From JBKECP01 sp047974765 (GTDB lineage Bacteria; Pseudomonadota; Gammaproteobacteria; Pseudomonadales; Halieaceae), in assembly GCA_047974765.1 (NCBI GenBank), contig JBKECP010000022.1, forward strand, positions 62,001 through 126,000: a DNA stretch of 64,000 bases, in the 5' to 3' direction. The position numbers and the translations under genes were made by a program. The notes beneath the pieces are model-generated. The model ran no database searches, had not been told where the DNA came from, and saw only the letters and a list, made by a program, of their open reading frames with translations. Below are positions 53,646 to 62,298 of this stretch, one piece after another. The first letter of the stretch is position 1. The number at the start of each line of letters is the position of its first letter.

Positions 53646-54820
53646 TATTTATCCTCCGTTGAAGGGGGATTGAAGTTCTGGATCAGTGTCACTACTTGTT
53701 CCACCAGCTGATGGGTCTCACTTTCGCTGATAATCAACGGCGGCAGCAGACGAATGGTTCTACCGGCGGTGATGTTGATCAGCAGGCCCTGTTCAAGGGC
53801 GCGGCCAAACAGTTCGCCACAGTCCTGGCGCAGCTCGATACCAATCATCAGGCCGCGCCCACGAATACTGATTATACGTTCATCACCTGCCAGTGCCGAT
53901 TCCAGTGCCGAGCAGATTTGTTGACCGCGAACAGCTGCCTGGGCTGCCAGAGCCTGTTCTTCAATGGTATTAATAACAGCGTTGGCGGCGCTGCATACGA
54001 GCGGGTTGCCACCGTAAGTTGAGCCGTGATGACCGGCACCAAATACCCGGGCGGCATCACCGCGAGCCATGCAGGCACCGATGGGTACACCGTTACCCAA
54101 GCCTTTGGCGGTGGTCACTACATCCGGTAACAGGCCCAGCTGTTGATAGGCGAAATAGGTACCGGTGCGACCATTGCCGGTTTGCACCTCGTCGAGCATC
54201 AGCAGCCACTGTTGACGATCACACAGATTTCGCAACGCCTGCATATAAGTGGCGTCAGCGGGGTTGATACCGCCTTCACCCTGAATGGGTTCAAGCAATA
54301 CGGCTACCACCTCGGTATTCTGGGCGGCGATTTTTTCAATGGCGGCAATATCGTTATAGGGTGCGCGTACAAAGCCGCTCACCAGGGGCTCAAAACCTGC
54401 CTGTATCTTGCGATTGCCGGTAGCTGTGAGTGTGGCCAGTGTGCGGCCGTGGAAGGCGCCTTCCATGACCACAATATTGGGCCGTTTGATACCGCGCTGA
54501 TGGCCATAGAGTCGGGCCAGCTTGATGGCCGCCTCATTGGCCTCGGCACCGGAGTTGCCAAAGAAACTGCTGTGCATGCCTGATACGGCCGCCAGCTGTT
54601 GTGCCAGTTGTTCCTGACCGGCTATGCGATAGAAGTTGGAGGTGTGTACCAGTCGTCCGGCCTGCTCCTGCAAAGCCCGGGTTACTGCCGGGTGGGCGTG
54701 GCCGAGACCATTGACGGCGATACCGGCGATACCATCGAGGTAGTGTCGCCCCTCACTGTCAAACAGGTAAACACCCTCACCATGACTAAAGGTAACCTGA
54801 GCTCTGGTATAGGTGGGCAT
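53645..54820 (-). CDS. argD: Acetylornithine/succinyldiaminopimelate aminotransferase
   Basis: PLP-dependent class III aminotransferase, step 4 of arginine synthesis. FFGNSGAEANEAAIKLAR, LLDEVQTGNGRTG and the PLP lysine in TTAKGLGNGVPIG are all present. I chose the ATG at 54820 (MPTYTRAQVTFS), giving 391 residues; the frame runs open to 54970 but that part is not family-like. It heads the argD-argF pair. A promoter and terminator-like hairpin lie in its leader. Confidence 0.94.
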   Translation of the reverse strand: MPTYTRAQVTFSHGEGVYLFDSEGRHYLDGIAGIAVNGLGHAHPAVTRALQEQAGRLVHTSNFYRIAGQEQLAQQLAAVSGMHSSFFGNSGAEANEAAIKLARLYGHQRGIKRPNIVVMEGAFHGRTLATLTATGNRKIQAGFEPLVSGFVRAPYNDIAAIEKIAAQNTEVVAVLLEPIQGEGGINPADATYMQALRNLCDRQQWLLMLDEVQTGNGRTGTYFAYQQLGLLPDVVTTAKGLGNGVPIGACMARGDAARVFGAGHHGSTYGGNPLVCSAANAVINTIEEQALAAQAAVRGQQICSALESALAGDERIISIRGRGLMIGIELRQDCGELFGRALEQGLLINITAGRTIRLLPPLIISESETHQLVEQVVTLIQNFNPPSTEDK

Positions 54821-54955
54821 AACGGGGTTTATCCCGTTGTTTTGGGGAGCCGATGTTGACGTTGCCACGCGCAATCCTCTTCCTGTCGATCGTATGCTGC
54901 TACGGGCCTTTGTAAAAGTGCCGCTTGCAAAAGCGGACGCTGGCCCCAAAAACTG

Positions 54956-54977
54956 AAAAAGGCAGCGCAAAGCTGCC
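54956..54977 (-). promoter_or_regulatory. Terminator-like hairpin in the argD leader
   Basis: On the minus strand GGCAGC-TTTGC-GCTGCC followed by TTTTT forms a compact intrinsic-terminator shape. It is only about 15 bases after the predicted promoter and 136 bases upstream of the argD start, with no minus-strand gene before it. It could attenuate argDF or end a very short RNA. A second hairpin (54921-54936, CCGCTT/AAGCGG) lies downstream in the leader. Confidence 0.6.
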
Positions 54978-54990
54978 TCGGAAACGCCCT

Positions 54991-55019
54991 ACTATAGCTA
55001 TTCATATCTATAGAGGCAA
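54991..55019 (-). promoter_or_regulatory. Sigma-70-like promoter upstream of argD
   Basis: On the minus strand TTGCCT (55019-55014), a 17-base spacer and TATAGT (54996-54991) match the sigma-70 consensus well. Transcription would run toward argD and meet the hairpin at 54956-54977 almost at once. Confidence 0.5.
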
Positions 55020-55143
55020 TTGACTTGCACCTTTAGTGGAGCTTGCGGTCAAATGCGACAGCTTTTGGGGTACACTGCGCCCCTCCCGAATGACATACCA
55101 CAGTGTTCCCGGTGATAGCTGTGGCCAAACAGGAAAAGAAATT

Positions 55144-55476
55144 ATGGACATCATGGAAACCATCAAAGAGCAGATCGAAAACAATTCTATTCTGCTATAC
55201 ATGAAGGGTTCGCCCAATCAGCCGCAGTGTGGTTTTTCAGCGCGCACTGTTCAGGCTGTGATGGCTTGTGGTGAACGCTTTGCCTACGTTGACATACTCA
55301 GCAACCCGGATATTCGCAGTAATTTGCCCGTGTATGCTAACTGGCCGACCTTTCCCCAGCTGTGGGTAAAAGGTGAGTTGGTGGGGGGATGCGATATTGT
55401 TACCGAAATGGCTGAAAGCGGTGAACTGGCTACTTTGCTGAAAAGTGCCGCTGGCGAAGCAGAAGCACAGGCCTGA
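55144..55476 (+). CDS. grxD: Monothiol glutaredoxin Grx4
   Basis: A 110-residue CGFS-type glutaredoxin that carries and delivers Fe-S clusters. The motif QCGFSARTVQ near residue 31 is preceded by MKGSPNQPQ and followed by WPTFPQLWV and GGCDIVTEM, all diagnostic. Start ATG at 55144 follows AGGAAAAGAAATT. It is convergent with bfr, and an intrinsic terminator separates them. Confidence 0.95.
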   Translation: MDIMETIKEQIENNSILLYMKGSPNQPQCGFSARTVQAVMACGERFAYVDILSNPDIRSNLPVYANWPTFPQLWVKGELVGGCDIVTEMAESGELATLLKSAAGEAEAQA

Positions 55477-55483
55477 ATGTAAA

Positions 55484-55513
55484 GCGCCTCCCGAAGGAGG
55501 CGCGCTTGTTTTT
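55484..55513 (+). terminator. Rho-independent terminator of grxD
   Basis: Stem GCGCCTCC/GGAGGCGC with loop CGAA, followed by GCTTGTTTTTA, starting seven bases after the grxD stop. Confidence 0.88.
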
Positions 55514-55532
55514 ATCGGGCTTGCGGCAGTGG

Positions 55533-56009
55533 TTAATCTGGTTTTTCCATAACGCTTTGCAGGTAGTTTTGCATACCCATTTTTTCGATCAGACCCAGCT
55601 GGGTTTCCAGCCAGTCGATATGTTCTTCCTCTGCCTCCAGAATGGAGCGAAAAATATCGCGGCTCACATAATCACGCACTGATTCGCAGTAGGTGATAGC
55701 GGCCTTCAGGTCATCGTGGGCTTTGTGCTCAACCCGCAGGTCACACTCCAGCATTTCCTGAGTGTTTTCACCGATCATCAACTTGCCCAGATCCTGTAGG
55801 TTGGGCAGACCTTCCAAAAAGAGAATGCGCTCGATCAGGGTATCGGCGTGCTTCATCTCGTCAATGGATTCGTGATACTCGTGCGCGGCCAGTTTCTCCA
55901 GGCCCCAATCCTTATACATGCGGGCGTGCAGGAAGTACTGGTTGATTGCTACCAGTTCGTTGCCGAGTACCTTGTTCAGGTGTTCGATAACTTTGGCATC
56001 ACCTTTCAT
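55533..56009 (-). CDS. bfr: Bacterioferritin
   Basis: A 158-residue ferritin-like iron store. Di-iron ligands sit in the helices carrying NQYFLHARMYKDWG, HEYHESIDEMKHAD and EAEEEHIDWLETQ. The haem ligand Met falls in DEMKHAD (M52). It stores iron in a 24-mer shell. A Fur-like inverted repeat lies about 100 bases upstream. Paired with bfd upstream on the same strand, its usual partner for iron release. Confidence 0.95.
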   Translation of the reverse strand: MKGDAKVIEHLNKVLGNELVAINQYFLHARMYKDWGLEKLAAHEYHESIDEMKHADTLIERILFLEGLPNLQDLGKLMIGENTQEMLECDLRVEHKAHDDLKAAITYCESVRDYVSRDIFRSILEAEEEHIDWLETQLGLIEKMGMQNYLQSVMEKPD

Positions 56010-56106
56010 TGCTTCTGACTCCAGTGGGTGGCTGTAAACGGCGCAAGATTGGATCAGAAATGATCTGATGTCAAGTAAGTTATTGATTTTAAAAGATTTT
56101 TTTGAA

Positions 56107-56127
56107 TGAAAATCAAAGCGATTCTCA
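56107..56127 (-). promoter_or_regulatory. Possible Fur-type inverted repeat upstream of bfr
   Basis: TGAAAATC and GATTCTCA (7 of 8 complementary) are separated by AAAGC, about 100 bases upstream of the bfr start. It resembles paired Fur half-sites but the spacing is not canonical. Confidence 0.3.
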
Positions 56128-56252
56128 AACGGAATCTATCACTCTCCCGTGTTTACAAAAATATCTCAAATAGAAAGATAGTTAGAAAAATCAAATAGAT
56201 AATGCTGGGATGTTGCGGAGGAAGAGGAGAGTTGTGAGTTTGAGTGTCTGTT

Positions 56253-56459
56253 TCAGCTCAGTGCGTAAAACAATTCCTGCTCGGTGCTGGGCAGATTATT
56301 GAGTGACTCACGTACAATTTCACGAGTGAGAATACCGCATTTACCACACTGGCTGGCCACGCCGAGGCGTTTGTGTACATCGCCAATACTGCCTGCGCCG
56401 TCCTGGACGGCTGCGCGGATCTGGGTATCAGTAATGCCTTTGCAAACACAAACATACAT
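56253..56459 (-). CDS. bfd: Bacterioferritin-associated ferredoxin
   Basis: A 68-residue [2Fe-2S] protein with C4-x-C6 at the N-terminus (MYVCVCKGI) and C38-x-x-C41 in ASQCGKCGI, the Bfd ligand pattern. It donates electrons to bacterioferritin to mobilise stored iron. Start ATG at 56459; the reading from 56507 adds unrelated residues. A good Fur-box match lies 45 bases upstream. Confidence 0.95.
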   Translation of the reverse strand: MYVCVCKGITDTQIRAAVQDGAGSIGDVHKRLGVASQCGKCGILTREIVRESLNNLPSTEQELFYALS

Positions 56460-56503
56460 GGTTGTACTCGCTTGTCTGGTAAATGTATGGTTGAAAGTTA
56501 ATG

Positions 56504-56522
56504 TCAATGAGAATGATTGTCA
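56504..56522 (-). promoter_or_regulatory. Fur-box candidate upstream of bfd
   Basis: The 19 bases TCAATGAGAATGATTGTCA match the Fur consensus well (NAT trimers AATGAGAATGATT). Its place 45 bases before the bfd start fits iron-repressed expression, the known mode for bfd. Confidence 0.55.
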
Positions 56523-56665
56523 ACCCTGTTTTTGCTGGAAATTTCTCTAGCCCGTCACCTTGAAAAGCCATCAGCTGCCCGCATCGTTTATTGTTCGCTG
56601 AACAGGTGGTGGGCAAACCAGGTCTGCCACTATTATTTACCTGTGAAAACTAATGGAGAACTGAC

Positions 56666-57268
56666 ATGGGTGTACTCGTTGGCAAGGCCGCGCCGGATTT
56701 TAATGTAGCTGCTGTTCTGGGCAGTGGTGAAATTGTTGATTCCTACAAGCGTTCAGAACAAATGGAAGGTAAATATGGTCTGATCTTCTTCTATCCACTG
56801 GACTTCACCTTTGTTTGCCCTTCCGAGTTAATTGCTCTCAATCACCGTATGGACAAATTTCGTGAACTGGGTGTGGAAGTGGTGGCTGTATCCATCGACT
56901 CCCAGTTCACCCACAACGCCTGGCGCAATACGCCCGTTGATAAAGGTGGTATTGGTGCTGTGTCCTATACCATGGCGGCCGATGTGAACCACGATATTGC
57001 GCGTGCCTATGATGTAGAGAGTGAAGGCGGTGTTGCTTTTCGCGGTGCTTTTTTGATCGACAAGAACGGTGTGGTCCGCTCTCAGTTGATCAATGACCTG
57101 CCCCTGGGACGCAACATCGACGAACTGATACGTCTGGTTGAAGCCCTGCAATTCACTGAAGAGCACGGTGAAGTGTGTCCTGCTGGCTGGAATAAGGGTG
57201 ATAAAGGTATGAATGCCTCTCCCGATGGCGTGGCAGCCTACCTGTCGGAGAATGCTGACGCACTCTAA
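56666..57268 (+). CDS. 2-Cys peroxiredoxin (AhpC/Tsa family)
   Basis: A 200-residue thiol peroxidase. The peroxidatic Cys is in FTFVCPSEL (about residue 51) and the resolving Cys in GEVCPAGWNKG (about residue 172). The C-terminal YL region (AAYLSENADAL) marks a typical, peroxide-sensitive Prx1-type enzyme. The sequence follows the Tsa branch rather than AhpC with its AhpF partner, which is absent. Start preceded by GGAGAACTGAC. A strong terminator follows. Confidence 0.93.
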   Translation: MGVLVGKAAPDFNVAAVLGSGEIVDSYKRSEQMEGKYGLIFFYPLDFTFVCPSELIALNHRMDKFRELGVEVVAVSIDSQFTHNAWRNTPVDKGGIGAVSYTMAADVNHDIARAYDVESEGGVAFRGAFLIDKNGVVRSQLINDLPLGRNIDELIRLVEALQFTEEHGEVCPAGWNKGDKGMNASPDGVAAYLSENADAL

Positions 57269-57290
57269 AGTCCGGCACCTGGCTGCTTTT

Positions 57291-57318
57291 AAAAACGCGG
57301 GTTCTGACCCGCGTTTTT
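57291..57318 (+). terminator. Rho-independent terminator of the peroxiredoxin gene
   Basis: Stem ACGCGGGT/ACCCGCGT with loop TCTG (57294-57313), flanked by A and T runs, 25 bases after the stop. The T run TTTTT follows on the plus strand. Confidence 0.9.
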
Positions 57319-57513
57319 GTGGCTCGTTCTCTGGTGGCTGTCACCTGAAGTTCCGACGAGATATTAGATACCCGGTAGTGTAGTGACAGTTTTGAATACG
57401 GTAAAATTCCAGATATCCAGGGTTTGTCTGAAAGCGCGGGTATCCACACCTAAGCCCGTCTCTGCATATTCAGGTATACTGCCCGCCCATTTTTTTAAAC
57501 ACCTGACAAATCA

Positions 57514-58788
57514 ATGAACACAGCCGAGCAAGTGGAGATTGCCGATTATATGCAGCAACTGGGCCGCAGTGCGCGGACGGCTGCGGCGAAGGTGGCAGCG
57601 TCTTCTACTGCGACCCGTAACGCCGCTTTGCTGGCGATTTGTGATGTCCTCGATGGGGCTCGTAACGGGCTGGCTGAGGCCAATGCCCGCGATCTGGCTG
57701 CGGGCCGTGAAAATAAGCTGGATGCCGCCTTGCTGGACAGGCTGGCACTGACGCCGACACGTATCGATGCCATGCTTGAAGGCTTGCGCCAGGTGGCTGC
57801 ACTGCCTGATCCGGTAGGTGCTATCACGGACGTTAATACCATGCCCAGCGGTATTCAGGTGGGCCGTATGCGGGTACCGCTGGGAGTGATTGGTATTATT
57901 TATGAGTCCAGGCCCAATGTGACGGTAGAGGCGGCCAGTCTTTGTCTTAAATCCGGCAATGCCGCTATTTTGCGCGGCGGATCCGAGGCGCTGGCCTCCA
58001 ATACGGCAATTGCCGCCTGTCTGGCCGAGGGGCTGGGCAGTGTTGGTTTGCCGGAGGCTGCAGTGCAGGTGCTGGCCACGCCGAACAGAGCTGCTGTCGG
58101 CCATTTGATTACTATGTCCGATTATGTCGATGTCATTGTGCCGCGCGGCGGCAAGGGGCTGATCGAGCGTATCAGCCGCGATGCACGGGTACCGGTAATC
58201 AAGCATCTGGACGGTATTTGCCATGTCTACATTGATGACGGTGCCGATGCGGATATGGCACTGGCCATCGCTGTCAATGCCAAAACCCAGCGTTATGGTA
58301 CCTGCAATACGATGGAAACCCTGTTAGTGGCGGCGAATGAGGCGCAGGCAATACTGCCGAAACTGGCGGCGGCCTTTGCTGATAAAGGGGTGGAGCTGCG
58401 CGGCTGTGAGCGCACGCAGGTCATACTGACCAATATTGAAGCAGCCACCGAGGCTGACTGGAGCGAGGAATATCTGGCGCCAATACTGGCGGTGAGAGTG
58501 GTTGACGGACTTGATCAGGCTATCGCCCATATTAACCGTTACAGTTCCCGGCATACTGATGCCATTATCACACGGGATCACCCCCGGGCCATGCGCTTTC
58601 TGCGAGAAGTGGATTCCAGCTCGGTGATGGTCAATGCCTCCACTCGCTTTGCCGATGGTTTTGAGTATGGTCTGGGTGCAGAAATCGGTATTTCCACGGA
58701 CAAGCTGCACGCCCGTGGCCCGGTTGGTCTGGAGGGGCTGACCTCACAGAAATACGTTGTTTTTGGTCAGGGGCAGGTTCGCACTTGA
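57514..58788 (+). CDS. proA: Gamma-glutamyl phosphate reductase
   Basis: Second step of proline synthesis, reducing glutamyl-5-phosphate with NADPH. YESRPNVTVEAASLCLKSGN and the catalytic Cys in RYGTCNTMET are intact. Length 424 residues. It heads a plus-strand run proA-nadD-rsfS-rlmH-mrdA-rodA-mltB. Its stop overlaps the nadD TTG start (TTGA). Confidence 0.95.
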   Translation: MNTAEQVEIADYMQQLGRSARTAAAKVAASSTATRNAALLAICDVLDGARNGLAEANARDLAAGRENKLDAALLDRLALTPTRIDAMLEGLRQVAALPDPVGAITDVNTMPSGIQVGRMRVPLGVIGIIYESRPNVTVEAASLCLKSGNAAILRGGSEALASNTAIAACLAEGLGSVGLPEAAVQVLATPNRAAVGHLITMSDYVDVIVPRGGKGLIERISRDARVPVIKHLDGICHVYIDDGADADMALAIAVNAKTQRYGTCNTMETLLVAANEAQAILPKLAAAFADKGVELRGCERTQVILTNIEAATEADWSEEYLAPILAVRVVDGLDQAIAHINRYSSRHTDAIITRDHPRAMRFLREVDSSSVMVNASTRFADGFEYGLGAEIGISTDKLHARGPVGLEGLTSQKYVVFGQGQVRT

Positions 58789-59483
58789 GTCTTGCGCCAG
58801 CTGTGTCCCCGATTGCGCCTGGGCCAGTGGTTGTGTTCGGGGGCACCTTCAACCCCGTTCACTTTGGCCATTTGCGTTCAGCGCTCGAACTGCGCGAGCG
58901 CTTGTCATTGCCGCAAATCCGGTTAATGCCCAGTGCCCGGCCACCGCTGCGCGATAAGCCTGAGTGCAGTGCTGAGCACCGCGCAACGATGGTTGAGCTT
59001 GCACTCGCCGGTGAGACAGGTATTGTCTGCGACCGGCGCGAACTGGCGCAATCGGGTTTGTCCTATTCAGTGGATTCCCTGATCAGCCTGCGCCGGGAGC
59101 TGGGTGAGCAGCGCAGTATCAGTCTGGTGATCGGTTATGACGCCGTGTTACAGCTTGATCATTGGCACCGATGGCAGGATTTACTGATGTTTGGCCATTT
59201 GCTGGTGATTGCCCGACCCGGTTGGCAGTTGCCCCAAACGGGTGAAGTGGCCAGCTGGCTGATGCAGCATCGGGCCTCAAACTGGCAGGCGTTGTGTCAT
59301 TCTCCCTGTGGGCGGGTATTATTTGAAGAATTGCGACCACTGGCTATCGCTGCCAGCGATATTCGAGCGCTGTTGGCAGCAGGGCGTTCAGTGCGCTACC
59401 TGCTGCCAGAGACGGTACTGAATTACATTGAACAACATTCACTATATCGGCCTGACAATATACAGGCTGAAACACATAAGTAG
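58785..59483 (+). CDS. nadD: Nicotinate-nucleotide adenylyltransferase
   Basis: Makes deamido-NAD from nicotinate mononucleotide and ATP. Nucleotidyltransferase motif GGTFNPVHFGHL (about residues 19-30) and SDIRALLAAGRSVRYLLP near the C-terminus are typical. The start is a TTG that overlaps the proA stop; a GTG at the VVVFGG strand is possible but would trim the usual N-terminus. Length 232 residues. Confidence 0.93.
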   Translation: MSLAPAVSPIAPGPVVVFGGTFNPVHFGHLRSALELRERLSLPQIRLMPSARPPLRDKPECSAEHRATMVELALAGETGIVCDRRELAQSGLSYSVDSLISLRRELGEQRSISLVIGYDAVLQLDHWHRWQDLLMFGHLLVIARPGWQLPQTGEVASWLMQHRASNWQALCHSPCGRVLFEELRPLAIAASDIRALLAAGRSVRYLLPETVLNYIEQHSLYRPDNIQAETHK

Positions 59484-59498
59484 CACTGGACTAACAGG

Positions 59499-59855
59499 AT
59501 GGATGCTGAACAACTCAAACAACTGGTAATTGCTGCACTTGAAGATCTTAAGGCGGTTAATCCAGTGGTGCTGGATGTCAGGGCGTTGACGGATGTAATG
59601 GACTATCTGGTGATAGCCAGCGGCACGTCCAATCGCCATGTTAAATCACTGGCAGATAATGTCAGTATGGAAGCGAAGAAGCAGGGTGTACGTCCTTTGG
59701 GTATAGAGGGAGAGACGGCCGGTGAGTGGGTGCTGGTGGACTTTGGTGATGTCGTTGCACATGTGATGCTGCCAGCAACGCGCGATTTTTATGATCTTGA
59801 ACGCCTCTGGTCGACACCTGAAGGAACCACGCCGTCTGAAACCGGGCAGGTCTGA
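59499..59855 (+). CDS. rsfS: Ribosomal silencing factor RsfS
   Basis: A 118-residue protein that binds ribosomal protein L14 and blocks subunit joining under starvation. The segments DYLVIASGTSNRHVKSLAD and EWVLVDFGDVVAHVML are diagnostic. Immediately upstream of rlmH (stop and start overlap as TGATG), as in most bacteria. Confidence 0.95.
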   Translation: MDAEQLKQLVIAALEDLKAVNPVVLDVRALTDVMDYLVIASGTSNRHVKSLADNVSMEAKKQGVRPLGIEGETAGEWVLVDFGDVVAHVMLPATRDFYDLERLWSTPEGTTPSETGQV

Positions 59856-60325
59856 TGCGCCTGAGCGTAGTCTGTGTGGGTAACAAGATGCCCGCCTGGG
59901 TGGGTGTCGGTGTCGATGATTACGCCAAACGCCTGCCCCGGGAGCTGAAACTGTTGTGGCGGGAGCTGCCTTTGGCCCGGCGTGGCCGCGACAGCAAGCC
60001 GGAGATTCTTCGCCAGAACGAGGGTGAGCAGATTCTCAAGGCTATTCCTGAGGGCGATAAAGTCATTGCTCTGGATGTTAAGGGTAAGGCCTGGTCGACA
60101 GAATATCTGGCTGAGCAGTTACAGGGTTGGCAGATGTCAGGTGACAATATCACCCTGCTGGTCGGCGGTCCGGACGGACTGTCGGCAGATTGTCTGGCCC
60201 GGGCCGGGCAGCGCTGGTCTTTAAGCGCACTGACCCTGCCACACCCGCTGGTACGGGTACTGTTGGCGGAACAGCTGTATCGGGCTTGGACAATTACCGT
60301 CAAGCACCCGTATCATCGCGCCTGA
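59855..60325 (+). CDS. rlmH: 23S rRNA pseudouridine-1915 N3-methyltransferase
   Basis: A 156-residue SPOUT methyltransferase acting on 70S ribosomes. The knot contains LDVKGKAWSTEYLAE, LLVGGPDGLS and the C-terminal YRAWTITVKHPYHRA, all conserved. Coupled to rsfS by overlap and followed 62 bases later by mrdA. Confidence 0.96.
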   Translation: MRLSVVCVGNKMPAWVGVGVDDYAKRLPRELKLLWRELPLARRGRDSKPEILRQNEGEQILKAIPEGDKVIALDVKGKAWSTEYLAEQLQGWQMSGDNITLLVGGPDGLSADCLARAGQRWSLSALTLPHPLVRVLLAEQLYRAWTITVKHPYHRA

Positions 60326-60387
60326 CGCCTTCGGGGCGGTCGGTTTCGCTTACGCCTCACCCTAATAGCCAGAGAATTTGCTGATTC

Positions 60388-62298
60388 ATGCCCCAGCACA
60401 TTGCACTCAAGGATCCGCATCGGGAAGCTCGTATCTACAGCGCCCGCACGGTGACGGCTGTTCTTGTCGTGATCCTGCTGCTGGGTATTATTCTGGCCCG
60501 CTATTACAGTTTACAGATTAGCCAGTACGAGATTTATCGTACCCAGTCTGAACGCAACAGGGTGCAGTTGCAGCCACTGCCGCCCAAACGCGGTCTGATC
60601 TACGACCGCAACGGGGTATTGCTGGCCGACAACCGCTCCTCACACTTGCTGTCCATTGTGGTTGAGCGTGTACCGGACCTGGATGAAACACTGGCCGAAC
60701 TGGCCGGGCTGATTGATATTTCTGAATCGGATCTCGACAACTTCTATAAAAAGAAGGCCCGCCGCCGCCCCTACGAAGCCGTGCCCCTGCGTTTTCGTCT
60801 GAGTGAAGAAGAGCGGGCTGCTTTGGCGGTCAACCGCTACCGTTTGCCGGGAGTAACGGTAGAGGCCCAATTGCTGCGCTACTACCCCCATGGCAAGCTG
60901 TTCTCTCATGTGGTGGGTTATGTCGGGCGCATCAATGAGCAGGAATCTTTTGAACTTGATGCCAGTGATTACCAGGGCACATTTCATGTTGGCAAGGTGG
61001 GTGTGGAAAAATTTTACGAAGACACCCTGCACGGTGATGTTGGTTATCAAAATGTGGAAACCAATGCGCATGGCCGTGTATTGCGGGTGCTGGAGCGCTT
61101 TGACCCGGTGCCGGGTCGTGATCTTAGCCTGCACCTGGATATCGGTCTGCAACGTGTTGCCTATGAGGCGCTGGGTGATCAGCGCGGAGCAGTGGTGGCG
61201 ATGGATACTCAAAGTGGCGGCGTGCTGGCACTGATATCCACGCCGGGTTTTGATACCAATCTTTTTGTTAACGGCATCAGTACCAAAGATTACAGCGCAT
61301 TGCGTGACTCGCCGGATGTGCCGCTATTCAATCGCGCAGTACAGGGTCAGTACCCACCGGGTTCCACTGTAAAGCCGATGATGGCCCTGGCAGGGTTGAA
61401 ATCCGGATTGATCACCCCCGAGTTTACCGTGCCTGATCCTGGCTGGTACCGATTGCCCGGGGACTCACGCCGTTACCGGGATTGGATTTTAAAAATTCGT
61501 GGTACCGGTCATGCGCCCCGGGTGGATTTGAAAATGGCGGTGGCAGAATCCTGTGATGTTTACTTTTATGATCTTGCCCGGCGCTTAACTATCGACGGTA
61601 TGTATGAGTACCTGAGTCCGTTTGGTCTGGGTGAGCGAACTGGCATTGACACTACTAACGAGCGCAGGGGGGTGCTGCCTTCCACCCGCTGGAAACGTGA
61701 CAATATGAACCGGGCCTGGTATCCGGGTGAGACTCTCAGTGCCGGCATTGGTCAGGGTTATATGCTGGCCACGCCGGTTCAACTGGCAGTGGCGGCAACG
61801 GCACTGGCTACCCGTGGTACGGTTTACTCCCCGCGTATTGTGCGTGAGATCAATGGCGAGTTTCAGCCAACGCCCACCCTCCCGTCTGTGCAAGCCAGCC
61901 AGGAACACTGGCAGGTGGTGCAGGAAGCCATGCGGGAAGTGGTTCACGGGCGGCGTGGTTCGGCCCGTAAAATTGCCCAGGGGCTCGCCTACGAAATGGC
62001 CGGGAAAACCGGTACTGCGCAGGTTATCGGTATTGCACAAAATGCTGTTTATCGGGAAGAGGATGTTGCCGAGCGACATCGTAATCATGGTTTGTTCATT
62101 GCTTTTGCGCCTTTTGATGCACCGACGATTGCCGTGGGTGTGCTGGTTGAAAACGGCGGTGGCTCCAGTGCAGCTTATCCTATTGCCCGCAAGGTAATTG
62201 ATGCCTGGCTATTGGGGCCACCACAGGAGGTCACGCAAGAAGATGATGCCACAGATGATGAGCGGGTATTGCAAGCGGGGAGAGTGACAGATGAGTGA
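60388..62298 (+). CDS. mrdA: Penicillin-binding protein 2
   Basis: Monofunctional peptidoglycan transpeptidase of the elongasome (636 residues). One N-terminal transmembrane helix (about residues 22-42) is followed by a pedestal domain. The transpeptidase carries SxxK as STVK (Ser326), SxN as SCD (Ser388) and KTG as KTGTAQV (Lys540). It works with RodA, whose start overlaps its stop by eight bases. No truncation is seen. Confidence 0.96.
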   Translation: MPQHIALKDPHREARIYSARTVTAVLVVILLLGIILARYYSLQISQYEIYRTQSERNRVQLQPLPPKRGLIYDRNGVLLADNRSSHLLSIVVERVPDLDETLAELAGLIDISESDLDNFYKKKARRRPYEAVPLRFRLSEEERAALAVNRYRLPGVTVEAQLLRYYPHGKLFSHVVGYVGRINEQESFELDASDYQGTFHVGKVGVEKFYEDTLHGDVGYQNVETNAHGRVLRVLERFDPVPGRDLSLHLDIGLQRVAYEALGDQRGAVVAMDTQSGGVLALISTPGFDTNLFVNGISTKDYSALRDSPDVPLFNRAVQGQYPPGSTVKPMMALAGLKSGLITPEFTVPDPGWYRLPGDSRRYRDWILKIRGTGHAPRVDLKMAVAESCDVYFYDLARRLTIDGMYEYLSPFGLGERTGIDTTNERRGVLPSTRWKRDNMNRAWYPGETLSAGIGQGYMLATPVQLAVAATALATRGTVYSPRIVREINGEFQPTPTLPSVQASQEHWQVVQEAMREVVHGRRGSARKIAQGLAYEMAGKTGTAQVIGIAQNAVYREEDVAERHRNHGLFIAFAPFDAPTIAVGVLVENGGGSSAAYPIARKVIDAWLLGPPQEVTQEDDATDDERVLQAGRVTDE

